DNA of 15,665 nt from Candidatus Gorgonimonas leptogorgiae (lineage in GTDB: Bacteria; Pseudomonadota; Gammaproteobacteria; Pseudomonadales; Endozoicomonadaceae). Positions 7,001-14,506 of this stretch are shown here, piece after piece. The translations under genes were made by a program, and so were the position numbers. A model generated the notes under the pieces. It ran no database searches. It saw only the letters and a program-made list of their open reading frames with translations, and was not told where the DNA came from. The DNA is taken from positions 1-15,665 of the forward strand of contig CAKNAD010000037.1 in assembly GCA_929200515.1 (NCBI GenBank). The letters run 5' to 3'. Each line of letters opens with the position of its first letter. Position 1 is the first letter of the stretch.

Positions 7001-10000
7001 CCATGAACAGTTAAATGTTTATTTTTAGCTATAGTAGTAGCACTAGCAGAATTGTTAAAAGAGCCATCTATAGTTAAGCCTGCGTCAGTTTCAAGGTAAT
7101 TATTATTATTAGTTGTCCTATAAAAATGTACATTCTTTGTAGAGCTGATTGTTCCACTATTAATAATCACACTGTGAATAGTTAATTCTTTACCTTTAAC
7201 TATAATATGTGCGTTTTTAGTATTAGTAAATGTATTTGCCCCTGCTATGGTTAAACCATTATTAGCTTCAATATAGCCACTATTAGTTGCTTCCTCTTTA
7301 AAGGTAATAAGTCCTTTAGAAGTTATAGTTCCCGAATTATTCACCAAACCATTCACTGTAAAATTGTTACCACCAACTATAACGTTAGTTGTATTAGTAA
7401 AAGATGCATCCATCATTAAGCCTGAATCAGCTCTAATATAACCATTATTAATACCTCCTTTAGCAATGTATGCTGGCTTGGTAGAGGTTATAGTTCCAAG
7501 GTTAATCACTTTATTATTAAAAACTAAGAATTTACCATCAGTTTTAATAACTGCATTTGGGGAATTGGTAAATGTATGTGATCCTAATACGCTAAACCCA
7601 TTATTAGCTTCAATATAGCCACTATTAGCTGCTATATCTTGAAAGGTAATAGCTCCTGCAGAAGTTATAGTTCCCGAATTATTCACTATGCCATGTACTG
7701 TAAAATTTTTACCACTAACTATAGTGTTAGTTTTATTAGTAAAAGAGCCATCCATAATTAAGCCTAAATCAGCTCTAAGATAACCATTATTAAAAGCTCC
7801 TCTAGCAAAATGTGCTTGTTTGGTGGAGGTTATAGTTCCAAGGTTAATCACCATGCCATTAATAGATAGCTCTCTACCAGCAACATTAATAACTGCATTT
7901 TTTGAATTAGTAAATGTATTTGATCCTAATATATTAAACCCATTATTAGCTTCGATATAACCGTCATTAGAGGATTCTTCTTTAACGCTAATAATACCTT
8001 TAGAAGTTATAGTTCCTGAATTGCTCATTATACCGTGTACAGTAAAGTTGTTACCACCGATGATAGTATTAGCTTTATTAGTAAAAGCGTCATCCATAGT
8101 TAACCCTGAATCGGCTCTAAGATAACCGCTATTAACAGCTCCTCTAGCAAAGTATGATTGCTTAGTTGTGGTTATAGTTCCAAGATTAATCACCTTACCA
8201 TTAATAGCTAATTCTCTGCCATCAACATAAATAACTGCATTTTTGGAGTTGGTAAATGTATTTGATCCTGTTATGTTAAGCCCAGCATTAGCTGCAATAT
8301 AACCGCTATTAGTTGCCTCCTCTTTAAAGGTAGCAAATCCTGTAGAAGTTATAGTGCCTGAATTATTCACCATGCCATGTACTGTAAAAACGATGCCGCC
8401 AACTATAGTATTACCTTTATTAGTAAAAGATGCATCCATGGTTAATCCTGAGTCAGCTCTAAGATAACCACTATTGACAGCTCCTCTAGCAAGATATGCT
8501 TGCTTAGTAGAGGTTATAGTTCCAAGATTAATCACCCTACCATGAATAGCTAGCTCTTTACCATTAACATAAAGAGCTGCGTTTTTGGTATTGGTAAATG
8601 TAGTTGGTCCTGCTATGCTAAACCCATAATTAGCTTCAATATAACCACTATTGGTTGCTTCCTCATTAAAAGAAATAAATCCTACAGAAGTTATAGTTCC
8701 CGAATTATTTACCATACCACGCACAGTAAAATTTTCACCACCAACTATAGTGTTAGCTGTATTAGTAAAAGAGGCATCTATCGTTAAGCCTAAATCAACT
8801 TTAAGATAACCACTATTAACAGCTCCTTTAGCAAAGTATCCTGGATTGGTGCAGGTTATAGTTCCAAGGTTAATCACCATACTACGAATATCTAACAGAC
8901 CGCCATCAACATTAATAACTGCGTTTTTGGAATTGGTAAATGTATTTAATCCTGCTATGGCAATCCCAGAATTAGCTCTAATATAACCGCTATTGCTAGC
9001 ATCCCCTTTAACTTTAATAAAACCTTTAGAGATTATAGTTCCTGAATTATTCATCATGCCATTCACGGCAAAATTTTCACCATCAACTATAGTACTACCT
9101 TTATTAGTAAAAGAGGCATCTGTGGTGAAGCTTAAATCAGAGCGAAGATAACCACTATTCATAGTTTCTCTAGAAAGGAATATTGGTTTAGTGGATGTTA
9201 TTGTTCCAAGGTTGGTCACCGCTCCATGAATAATTAATTCTGCCCCAGTAATTACAATTGTTGCTGTTGAAGAGTTATAAAACGGTCTTGGTCCTGTTAT
9301 TGCTAAGCCGTGATTAGCTTTAATATAGCCGTAATTATTAGCGTATTTTCTAAAGACAATACATCCTTTAGAGGTTATAGTGCCGTAATTATTTACTACT
9401 CCATGAACAGATAAATTTCTACCATTCATTATGGTTGTAGCAGAAGCATAATTAGTAAAATCTTCATTAATAGATAAACTATCATTAACTTTAATGTAAC
9501 CCCAATTATGAACTGTGTCGGAACAATATATAGATTTTGTGGATGTTATAGTTCCAAGATTAATAGTTGAACCATGCACCGTTAACGCTCTGCCAGTAAC
9601 TTCCAACGTTGAATTTTTGGAATTATAAAGTGTAGATGTGCCTTCAATTGTTAAGCCGTTACCGCTCTTAATATAACCACTATTAGTTAGTTCTTGAATG
9701 TTAATCAAGTTACTAGAGGTTATAGTTCCATAGTTGTAAACTGTACCATTGACATTAAAGATTTGCCCTTTAATAACGGTAGTTGCAGTTGAGTTGTTAG
9801 TAAAATTTCTATCTATATTTAAGCCTAAATTAGCCTCGATATAACCATTGTTAGTAGTATCTTGATAAAAAGAGGTTAATTTTGCTGAAGTTATGCTACC
9901 AGAATTAACAACCTTGCCATTAATTGTTAGATCGTCACCGTTAACTAATAGCTCGCCTTGGTTATAATTAGTGTAGGGTCCTTTAACAGTTAAACCATTG

Positions 10001-12885
10001 TCGGCTTTTATATAGCCACTGTTGCTAGCCTTAGTAAGAATTAATTTTTCTGTGTTAACTAATATGCGTGCTCCTATGTTGTTATTAAGATCAGATTTAG
10101 CATGCATTCCTTGTTTGGCTTCAATGAAACCACTGTTGTTGACTTTACCAATAATTGTTAATAAACCACCATGAGCTAATATTTGTGCTTGGTTAGCATT
10201 AGTGACTGAAGCATGCATACCGAGTTCTAATTGTGCATCAATAATACCAGTATTTAAAACTGGCTTATTAAAAACAACTTGTTTTTCTGAGGTTATAGTG
10301 CCATGGTTAATAAGGTATCCATGAATATCAAGTGGTTTTGCTTTAACTATTAACCGCCCGCCTAATGAGTTAGTTAATTTTTCGTGTGCGTGTAAGCCAA
10401 AATTTGCTTGAATAAGTCCGCTATTAGTAACTTCTTTAATAAAGCAAGCAGACTCATCCGAAGTAATAGCACCACTGTTAGCTAAAAAAGCATCAACATG
10501 TAAGTTACCGCCAGTAACAGTTAGAGTGGCTTTATCTTTATTAGTGAAGGTTCCTGATGATATATTTAAACCTTTATGAGCTTCAATAATTCCAGCATTA
10601 GTAGCTTCTTTAGTAAAATCTAATTTGTCTTTAGCTATGATTGTTCCAGAGTTGCTCATTTCGGTTAAGGTTAATCTAGCCTTAGCTGTTATTTTAGTGC
10701 TATTTATAAGGTCTTGAATGTAAGTTCTTCCGGATAGAATAAGGTTTCTACCGATAGGATCTTTAGTGGCAATCAATTTACTTATAGTTGCCGTGCCTAT
10801 AGTTAATGGAAAATACTTTATACTAGTAATGCGGGCTTGACCTAGAATATCTATATGGTCACAAAGAATTAACCTTGCATTTGTGCCATTGGTAAAGGTT
10901 TGCGTTGTTTCTACACCTGCTTTAGCATCGATAAATCCATGATTAATCGATGGTTGTTGTAATTCTAGTTGGTGGTCTTTAGTAGTTATGCTACCATCAT
11001 TTATTAAGGTCTTAGTAAAGATTAAATCGCCACCGCTTACCGTTAAACTGCCTCCTTGGGCATTAATAAATTTATTTTTTGCATGCATGCCTGATGTAGC
11101 AATAAGAACACCAGAATTTGTTGCTGCATTGGTTGATACATGAGCGGTAGAGTTTATATAGCCACGATTAATAAAGTTTTTACTAAAAGTGGCATGCAAG
11201 CCACTAACGGTTAGCGTTGCTCCTTGCTGGTTGGTAAAATCTGTGGCATCAAATCCATGATTAGTATCTATTAAGCCTCTATTTATAGATTGAGATAATA
11301 ATTTTAACTCTACATTTTTACAATATACGACTCCATCGTTAGTTAATGAGTTAATATGTGCTTTATTATGGCCACTAATTGATAAGGTCGCACCTTGATG
11401 ATTTACCAATAATTTATTTGCTAAAATTCCAGCCTTAGCTGTAATAATGCCTGAGTTTTCTACCTTATTAGTAAAAGTTAATAGCCCGCTTGTTGCAGTA
11501 ATTGAGCCTAAGTTTGTAACCAATGCCGAAAAAGTAGCTGATCCAGTCTTAATAGTTACAGCACCTGCTAAATTATTAGTGAATGCTCCTGTAGCATTTA
11601 ACCCGGCTAAAGCATTAATATATCCAAAGTTGTCCGCTTGTGCATTAATATTTAATGTTTTTCTAGTTGTTATTGTCCCATAATTAGTTAAATGATTATT
11701 AAAAGTTAGCACCCCATTAGCTATTAAATAACCTTTTTTTGAATTAGTAGCCACACCAGAGACACTGAGTTTGTTTTGTGCTTCTATATATCCTGAATTA
11801 GTTACTTCCTGTAAATTAATATTGCTATCCGTAAAAGTTACCGTGCCATTATAAGGGTTAACTAATTTATTAATTACTACTGTACCCGCAATGGTTATAA
11901 CTCCTAAATTAGAATTGATTAAAGAGTTTTTTATATTTATTTGTGCAGGTTGTTTGCCTCCAGCTTGAGGATAAACAGTAGCAAAAATATTATTTTTTGA
12001 TTCTAAATTAACAATTGTTTTTTTAGTTGCCTGTACTTGCAAATTATCAATAGTAATTATGTGTTCGTTATATACTGTTAAATGAGAATTTTTTACTTCT
12101 AAGGTTGCTGCTTCTATAATGCTGTCATCTCTATCTCCAACCTTATAATTACCATGCTTTACTATGTAATTAATATTTTCAAGTCTGTATTTAAAGTCGG
12201 AGCTATCTGCTTCGAATTCTAAGTTGCCAGATAACATGCCAAAATTATGCACAGAAAAAGAATTAATATTTGCGGTTTTGTTGCCGGCAATAACGAATGC
12301 TTTACCATTAGGTTGATTTGCGCTAATTAATCCTTTGTTAGTAAAACTTCCGTCTAGAAAAAAATCTGCTAATGCAGCAGGTTTTCCTATCTGCACGCAT
12401 GTATCTCCAGTGATAGAGCCATGATTATAAATACCACCTTTTACTGCGGTAGTAATTGCTAATGTAGCCGTATTTCTACTAGTTAGCCAGCCGGAATGAT
12501 CTATAGTTAAGCTGTTTATATCTAATACTTTAGTGGTGTTTGTTTTTGTGGCACAGATTAATAAAGCTGGTAAAGCAGGAGTAGCGAGAGTAATACTGCT
12601 TTCATGGGAGCCGTCAAGCGTTCCTGCTATATCAACACTCAACACAGAAGATAGTGAAGTAGAAGAGGCTTCTATTTTAACTGCTGCGCCTATAGTTTGA
12701 CTAGCGTATACAGTGTTACCATTTACTAGTTTAACTAAACCTATAGTCGTAGTTACTGGAGTATAAGGTGATAGAGTACGAAGAGATATAGCACTAGGTT
12801 TAGCACAATAACCATTATTAACTAGAGTGCAACAAAACATTAATAAATATAGTGCTATTGTTGTTAATCTTTTTGTGCGCAACAT
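4033..12885 (-). CDS. Giant autotransporter (type Va) with repetitive beta-helix passenger
   Basis: The 2950-residue protein starts at ATG (12883-12885), with AGG nine nt upstream. Residues 1-28 are a Sec signal (basic MLRTKR, hydrophobic core, probable cut after GYCA). The passenger, roughly 30-2550, consists of rungs of about 19 residues such as NSGTITSKG, NSGYIEANNGL and FTNSKNA, typical of a right-handed parallel beta-helix. The central part (about 990-2040) is a regular higher-order array; N-terminal rungs are more divergent. A linker containing Lys-rich helices precedes the barrel at about 2670-2950, which shows alternating strands and ends GVSLLTGFRF with terminal Phe, the outer-membrane assembly signal. 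Predicted role: surface adhesin or shield. No protease triad, RGD or haemagglutinin secretion domain was seen. The LRR effector gene follows by 9 nt. A TATACT -10-like box at 12940-12945 is possible, without a convincing -35. Confidence 0.9.
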   Translation of the reverse strand: MLRTKRLTTIALYLLMFCCTLVNNGYCAKPSAISLRTLSPYTPVTTTIGLVKLVNGNTVYASQTIGAAVKIEASSTSLSSVLSVDIAGTLDGSHESSITLATPALPALLICATKTNTTKVLDINSLTIDHSGWLTSRNTATLAITTAVKGGIYNHGSITGDTCVQIGKPAALADFFLDGSFTNKGLISANQPNGKAFVIAGNKTANINSFSVHNFGMLSGNLEFEADSSDFKYRLENINYIVKHGNYKVGDRDDSIIEAATLEVKNSHLTVYNEHIITIDNLQVQATKKTIVNLESKNNIFATVYPQAGGKQPAQINIKNSLINSNLGVITIAGTVVINKLVNPYNGTVTFTDSNINLQEVTNSGYIEAQNKLSVSGVATNSKKGYLIANGVLTFNNHLTNYGTITTRKTLNINAQADNFGYINALAGLNATGAFTNNLAGAVTIKTGSATFSALVTNLGSITATSGLLTFTNKVENSGIITAKAGILANKLLVNHQGATLSISGHNKAHINSLTNDGVVYCKNVELKLLSQSINRGLIDTNHGFDATDFTNQQGATLTVSGLHATFSKNFINRGYINSTAHVSTNAATNSGVLIATSGMHAKNKFINAQGGSLTVSGGDLIFTKTLINDGSITTKDHQLELQQPSINHGFIDAKAGVETTQTFTNGTNARLILCDHIDILGQARITSIKYFPLTIGTATISKLIATKDPIGRNLILSGRTYIQDLINSTKITAKARLTLTEMSNSGTIIAKDKLDFTKEATNAGIIEAHKGLNISSGTFTNKDKATLTVTGGNLHVDAFLANSGAITSDESACFIKEVTNSGLIQANFGLHAHEKLTNSLGGRLIVKAKPLDIHGYLINHGTITSEKQVVFNKPVLNTGIIDAQLELGMHASVTNANQAQILAHGGLLTIIGKVNNSGFIEAKQGMHAKSDLNNNIGARILVNTEKLILTKASNSGYIKADNGLTVKGPYTNYNQGELLVNGDDLTINGKVVNSGSITSAKLTSFYQDTTNNGYIEANLGLNIDRNFTNNSTATTVIKGQIFNVNGTVYNYGTITSSNLINIQELTNSGYIKSGNGLTIEGTSTLYNSKNSTLEVTGRALTVHGSTINLGTITSTKSIYCSDTVHNWGYIKVNDSLSINEDFTNYASATTIMNGRNLSVHGVVNNYGTITSKGCIVFRKYANNYGYIKANHGLAITGPRPFYNSSTATIVITGAELIIHGAVTNLGTITSTKPIFLSRETMNSGYLRSDLSFTTDASFTNKGSTIVDGENFAVNGMMNNSGTIISKGFIKVKGDASNSGYIRANSGIAIAGLNTFTNSKNAVINVDGGLLDIRSMVINLGTITCTNPGYFAKGAVNSGYLKVDLGLTIDASFTNTANTIVGGENFTVRGMVNNSGTITSVGFISFNEEATNSGYIEANYGFSIAGPTTFTNTKNAALYVNGKELAIHGRVINLGTITSTKQAYLARGAVNSGYLRADSGLTMDASFTNKGNTIVGGIVFTVHGMVNNSGTITSTGFATFKEEATNSGYIAANAGLNITGSNTFTNSKNAVIYVDGRELAINGKVINLGTITTTKQSYFARGAVNSGYLRADSGLTMDDAFTNKANTIIGGNNFTVHGIMSNSGTITSKGIISVKEESSNDGYIEANNGFNILGSNTFTNSKNAVINVAGRELSINGMVINLGTITSTKQAHFARGAFNNGYLRADLGLIMDGSFTNKTNTIVSGKNFTVHGIVNNSGTITSAGAITFQDIAANSGYIEANNGFSVLGSHTFTNSPNAVIKTDGKFLVFNNKVINLGTITSTKPAYIAKGGINNGYIRADSGLMMDASFTNTTNVIVGGNNFTVNGLVNNSGTITSKGLITFKEEATNSGYIEANNGLTIAGANTFTNTKNAHIIVKGKELTIHSVIINSGTISSTKNVHFYRTTNNNNYLETDAGLTIDGSFNNSASATTIAKNKHLTVHGAVHNSGTITVAGLINIQKQTINDNYIEANSGLIIASSFINNKNALTTVSTNELTVQGMVTNFGTITSDDLITFTKGANNNSYIRAKNGIAANGTITNTANAKIAIYDNIKIRGKASIKGVDILRHGCSFGSSTICNLKITNNKKDLVFFGSSTIAKLSNVGFIRSDAPLTIVDASNSGKLIANNNLTFINTATNSGIIIANEHIMQFSKNAYNTGDIKATAGLIVEGTLTSFNNSNVTIHNSVVIENTATILGITNTSRHTVVFGTATIARLINHSKTNIKFLATTDITQLFNDNYILANATISLGEVSNTGVIHAQQTMTIHNSGYNENYIFAKQGLIANATFTNTKSAQVLIDHGVASFHSFVDNFGIITTENVKLEFNSNSFNAGKIIANKGLTITGNFTNKSGSVTVSGDDAVFNKTVDNTGVITTNGRVLFNDNLVNAGEIRANAELDLMQILTNKSEGKIFGSRLLQSSFNIIDNHGFIAIAAGSNAKQYHGYADSELQITLPTKKPNSELFFIVNTAKFDATARIILDATTDLEYLQQGAKLTILSANKIQLADDLKELLCRYIKPKNYFLSINDAVIINNSIEATVQQDINKILNLIDKYVKFSKSLLKKDIANINDIKVYEEMSGPIKLSQADKGSVVLNQITSIITKNNITGIDINSIKTEISIPSYETYRTAETQNKITSKVSNKITTDKKQYQFWNKNGINFTIQDKPDVVWLLASYHQGIDQKVATNNEYNTYKDKLICVGIKHDISYFNAGVSMAYADSNRYTYKKDKTNKAKKISSNNREAFILLLHAMRDYSDFNGLVSFSYGQISHKSSSETTFDNRNYSVALSGNYEIHINNFNIELGLTSRLIHIYTPSYSIAKNKRVMAINNNSDYVSLGPVISVIFNHKLTDKSGLSMECSFGYLHTFSINTNKKYELAIANHKFSLDHGNYGKNSIYLINKLHFFSGNILFGLDFNWSHDTEKNIYGVSLLTGFRF
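6803..9890 (-). repeat. Passenger repeat array with about 171-bp half-units
   Basis: The marker GTTATAGTTCC (plus strand, encoding GTIT on the minus strand) recurs at 6803, 6974, 7322, 7487, 7664, 7829 and so on to 9719 and 9890. Spacing alternates between about 165 and 177 bp, with 171 at the edges. Each half-unit encodes 55-59 residues, about three beta-helix rungs. Two half-unit types alternate: one with NSGYIEANNG and FTNSKNA, the other with NSGYLRADSGL and FTNKANTIVGG. Further, more diverged half-units extend on both sides. Confidence 0.85.
7145..9374 (-). repeat. Higher-order 342-bp repeat core, exactly period-locked
   Basis: Type-A markers at 7322, 7664, 8006, 8348, 8690, 9032 and 9374 are each exactly 342 bp apart. 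Type-B markers at 7487, 7829, 8171, 8513, 8855 and 9197 are likewise 342 bp apart. Outside this core the intervals become 345 and 348 bp. One unit encodes 114 residues, or six rungs. Lack of length drift over at least six units, with scattered substitutions, indicates expansion by unequal recombination more recently than the flanking half-units. Confidence 0.85.
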
Positions 12886-12971
12886 ACAGCTAAACCTATA
12901 GTAAATTACTTAACGATAAATATACGCCTGCAAGTAGAAAGTATATAAGATTAAGTGTAGTAGCATTATTT

Positions 12972-12993
12972 AACTACTTCAAGGTAGTTTTTT
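12972..12993 (+). other. Stem-loop followed by T-tract, copy 2 of the repeated dyad
   Basis: AACTAC (12972-12977), loop TTCAAG (12978-12983) and GTAGTT (12984-12989) form a perfect six-pair stem followed by T residues to 12993. It differs from the copy at 547-569 by one stem base. It lies between divergent genes, 87 bp upstream of the autotransporter start and 149 bp upstream of the plus-strand gene. It could be an attenuator in the plus-strand leader or a protein-binding dyad; terminating an upstream gene is unlikely, as none reads into it on this strand. Confidence 0.45.
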
Positions 12994-13141
12994 AATCATA
13001 GATGGATATTAGTATTTTGCAGGTTGGTATCTAAGAAATATCTTGAAGGTATTAAAAATATTTATTAAAATAATTGCTTTTATTGGATAATTAAATCATA
13101 TTAATTATTCCTAAGGACTAAACTACATTGATACTAAGACT

Positions 13142-13819
13142 ATGAATAATAAAATTTTTTATGTTTTTATCTTTTTTATAATGACTATATTTAATAATAG
13201 TAAAGCCACAGAATACTATGTTGTAATTAAATTTCCGTTGTCTGGTCTTATAGAAAAAGAGCAAGATATAGATTTAGCAAAAACAGAAATTACAGATAAA
13301 ATAATTAACAAAATTTTTATCGCTAGTAATGTATGTTCTAGTGTAGATTGCGATACAAGCCTAGAACAAAAAGTCAAATTTGTAGCTGACGATACTAATT
13401 GTGTTAGAATTATTTGTGAATATGCTGAAGATATTACAGAAATGCAAATTGTATATGACAAACAATATGCTAATAATATTTTGACAGCATCAAGCGATAA
13501 TTTTAAGCATTCTGAATCTTCCAATATAGCACAAAAGCAGTCTTCAAGTACTTTAGTTGGAGTGGTATTAAATAAAGCTTATGATATAACTTTAAGAAGG
13601 CTAGAAGAGTTTATTCGTGCTGTAATATTAATGCCTGCACATAGAAATAAAGTAGCAATATTTGTGCTAGAAGTAGCGCCATATAAACAGAGATTGAGCG
13701 GTACAGACAATTTAGCACAGCTTAAATTTTCAAATTTTTTTCGTCATCATGATAATACCAGCAGACAGTTCATATTAAAACATAATAATAAACCTGATAC
13801 TCCTGAATTGCAGTATTGA
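13142..13819 (+). CDS. Exported protein of unknown function with two CX4C pairs
   Basis: I do not recognise this 225-residue protein. Residues 1-22 are a clear Sec signal (short basic start, Phe/Ile-rich core, SKA then TEYY), so the mature form is periplasmic, surface or secreted. Two equally spaced cysteine pairs (C65/C70 and C87/C92) could form disulfides after export. Residues 139-180 are predicted to contain a helix then a strand (ITLRRLEEFIRAVILM, KVAIFVLEVAP); the C-terminus is polar and His/Asn-rich. It is transcribed divergently from the autotransporter. The ATG at 13142 has no good Shine-Dalgarno site: AAGGA at 13113-13117 lies 24 nt away, and a stop at 13112-13114 limits any extension to ten codons. 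A surface or secreted role beside the adhesin is only inferred from context. Confidence 0.75.
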   Translation: MNNKIFYVFIFFIMTIFNNSKATEYYVVIKFPLSGLIEKEQDIDLAKTEITDKIINKIFIASNVCSSVDCDTSLEQKVKFVADDTNCVRIICEYAEDITEMQIVYDKQYANNILTASSDNFKHSESSNIAQKQSSSTLVGVVLNKAYDITLRRLEEFIRAVILMPAHRNKVAIFVLEVAPYKQRLSGTDNLAQLKFSNFFRHHDNTSRQFILKHNNKPDTPELQY

Positions 13820-13829
13820 TACAAAAACA

Positions 13830-13850
13830 AGCTTGTGGTATTAGCAAGCT
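13830..13850. other. Stem-loop after the exported-protein gene
   Basis: AGCTTG (13830-13835) and CAAGCT (13845-13850) form a six-pair stem with a nine-nt loop, starting 11 nt after the stop codon. No T-tract follows on the plus strand; T residues follow on the minus strand, where no gene ends. It may protect the 3' end or be a weak terminator. Confidence 0.25.
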
Positions 13851-13924
13851 AAAACTATCCCAAATTTTCTCAGTCTATTCTCTGCTACCTTACTATTAAA
13901 CTAATAGTGGTTTTATCAAAAAGT

Positions 13925-13962
13925 GCCGTAAACCCCGCTCCTTCAGGAACGGGATATAAGGC
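13925..13962 (+). repeat. IS200/IS605-type subterminal stem-loop
   Basis: An inner stem CCCGCTCC (13934-13941), loop TTCA and GGAACGGG (13946-13953) has one mismatch. An outer GCC (13925-13927) pairs with GGC (13960-13962). It is GC-rich in an AT-rich setting and sits just upstream of a broken tnpB, as expected for the imperfect hairpins that IS200/IS605 transposases recognise as single strands. No tnpA is present. Confidence 0.65.
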
Positions 13963-14006
13963 ATAAATATCTTGTTTTCGCACTGTAAAAATAGTACAAT
14001 ACTCAC

Positions 14007-14504
14007 ATGAAAATACAAAAGGCATTCAAATTCATATTAAATACAAAACATAAGGATACTAGCAAGTTGTTTCAATTTGCTGGGTATTGTCGTTTTGTCT
14101 GGAATAAATGCTTGGCATCAAATAAGTTAGCAGTTAAAAATAAGCAAAAAATAGCTTTTTACGAAGAAACTTCTTTCTAGTATACATTGTGTAAGCAATC
14201 AGAAGAATATAAATTTTTGAAAAATTGCCATTCTCAAGCATTACAACAAAGTTTGAAAAGTTTGGGTAAAGCCTTTAAAGATTGTTTCGATAAAAAACAA
14301 CCATTGAAGAAATTTCCACGCTTTAAAAACAAATATAATGTTTCCTAAGGTTTCAAGATAAACAATAATCAAGTAGGTTGGGGAGCATATCACAATAAGC
14401 TTGTTCAAGTTAATAATACTCTTACTGAAAAATTATTAACTTGGGTATTAGAACTTAAGATGGCAAAGAAACTAACTCATAACAAAATAATATTTAAGAT
14501 ATAA
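14007..14504 (+). pseudogene. tnpB: Broken tnpB (IS605 OrfB-type transposon-associated nuclease)
   Basis: Reading from ATG (14007) gives the TnpB N-terminus: KAFKFIL, LFQFAGYCRFVWNKCLASNK (helix-turn-helix part) and, further on, SQALQQSLKSLGKAFKDCF, then KKFPRFKNK. In-frame stops occur at 14178-14180 (TAG, after 57 codons), 14346-14348 (TAA) and 14502-14504 (TAA). At the second stop the family reads SFR-x-PQGFKI; here it is NVS, stop, GFKINNN. The following GWGAYHNK seems to lack about five residues (usual FLPKIGW). After about 14405 similarity ends, and the RuvC catalytic region is absent. Intact TnpB proteins are RNA-guided nucleases; this remnant is non-functional. Confidence 0.85.
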
Positions 14505-14506
14505 TA

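Larger units (their letters stand above)
13925..14504 (+). mobile_element. Remnant of an IS200/IS605-family element (tnpB only)
   Basis: The remnant combines the stem-loop with the N-terminal part of tnpB in the same orientation, and has no tnpA. The RuvC nuclease half of TnpB and any right-end hairpin or guide-RNA region are missing, so it cannot move by itself. Its right border is the LRR-NEL gene starting at 14507. The exact left boundary cannot be seen; 13925 is the outer stem base. Confidence 0.65.

Noticed and set aside
6803..9890. CRISPR-like regular repeats
   Set aside because: The period is 342 bp with no unique spacers, and all of it is an open coding frame for beta-helix rungs.
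11447..11683. 78-codon plus-strand open frame
   Set aside because: It is antisense to passenger repeats and has the same repetitive antisense composition; no start context.
12800..12885. Lipoprotein signal in the autotransporter (cysteines near the end of the signal peptide)
   Set aside because: No Leu/Ala/Ser/Gly lipobox precedes C27 (NNGYC), and the barrel shows an autotransporter, so a signal peptidase I site fits better.
4033..12885. Two-partner-secretion haemagglutinin (FhaB-like)
   Set aside because: The protein carries its own C-terminal barrel ending in Phe, and no TpsB partner gene is nearby.
12886..13141. RNA gene or riboswitch in the divergent intergenic region
   Set aside because: Apart from the short dyad, no cloverleaf or extended conserved structure is visible; the stretch is simple AT-rich DNA.
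13216..13524. 102-codon minus-strand frame inside the exported-protein gene
   Set aside because: It is the antisense of a gene with a clear signal peptide; no independent support.
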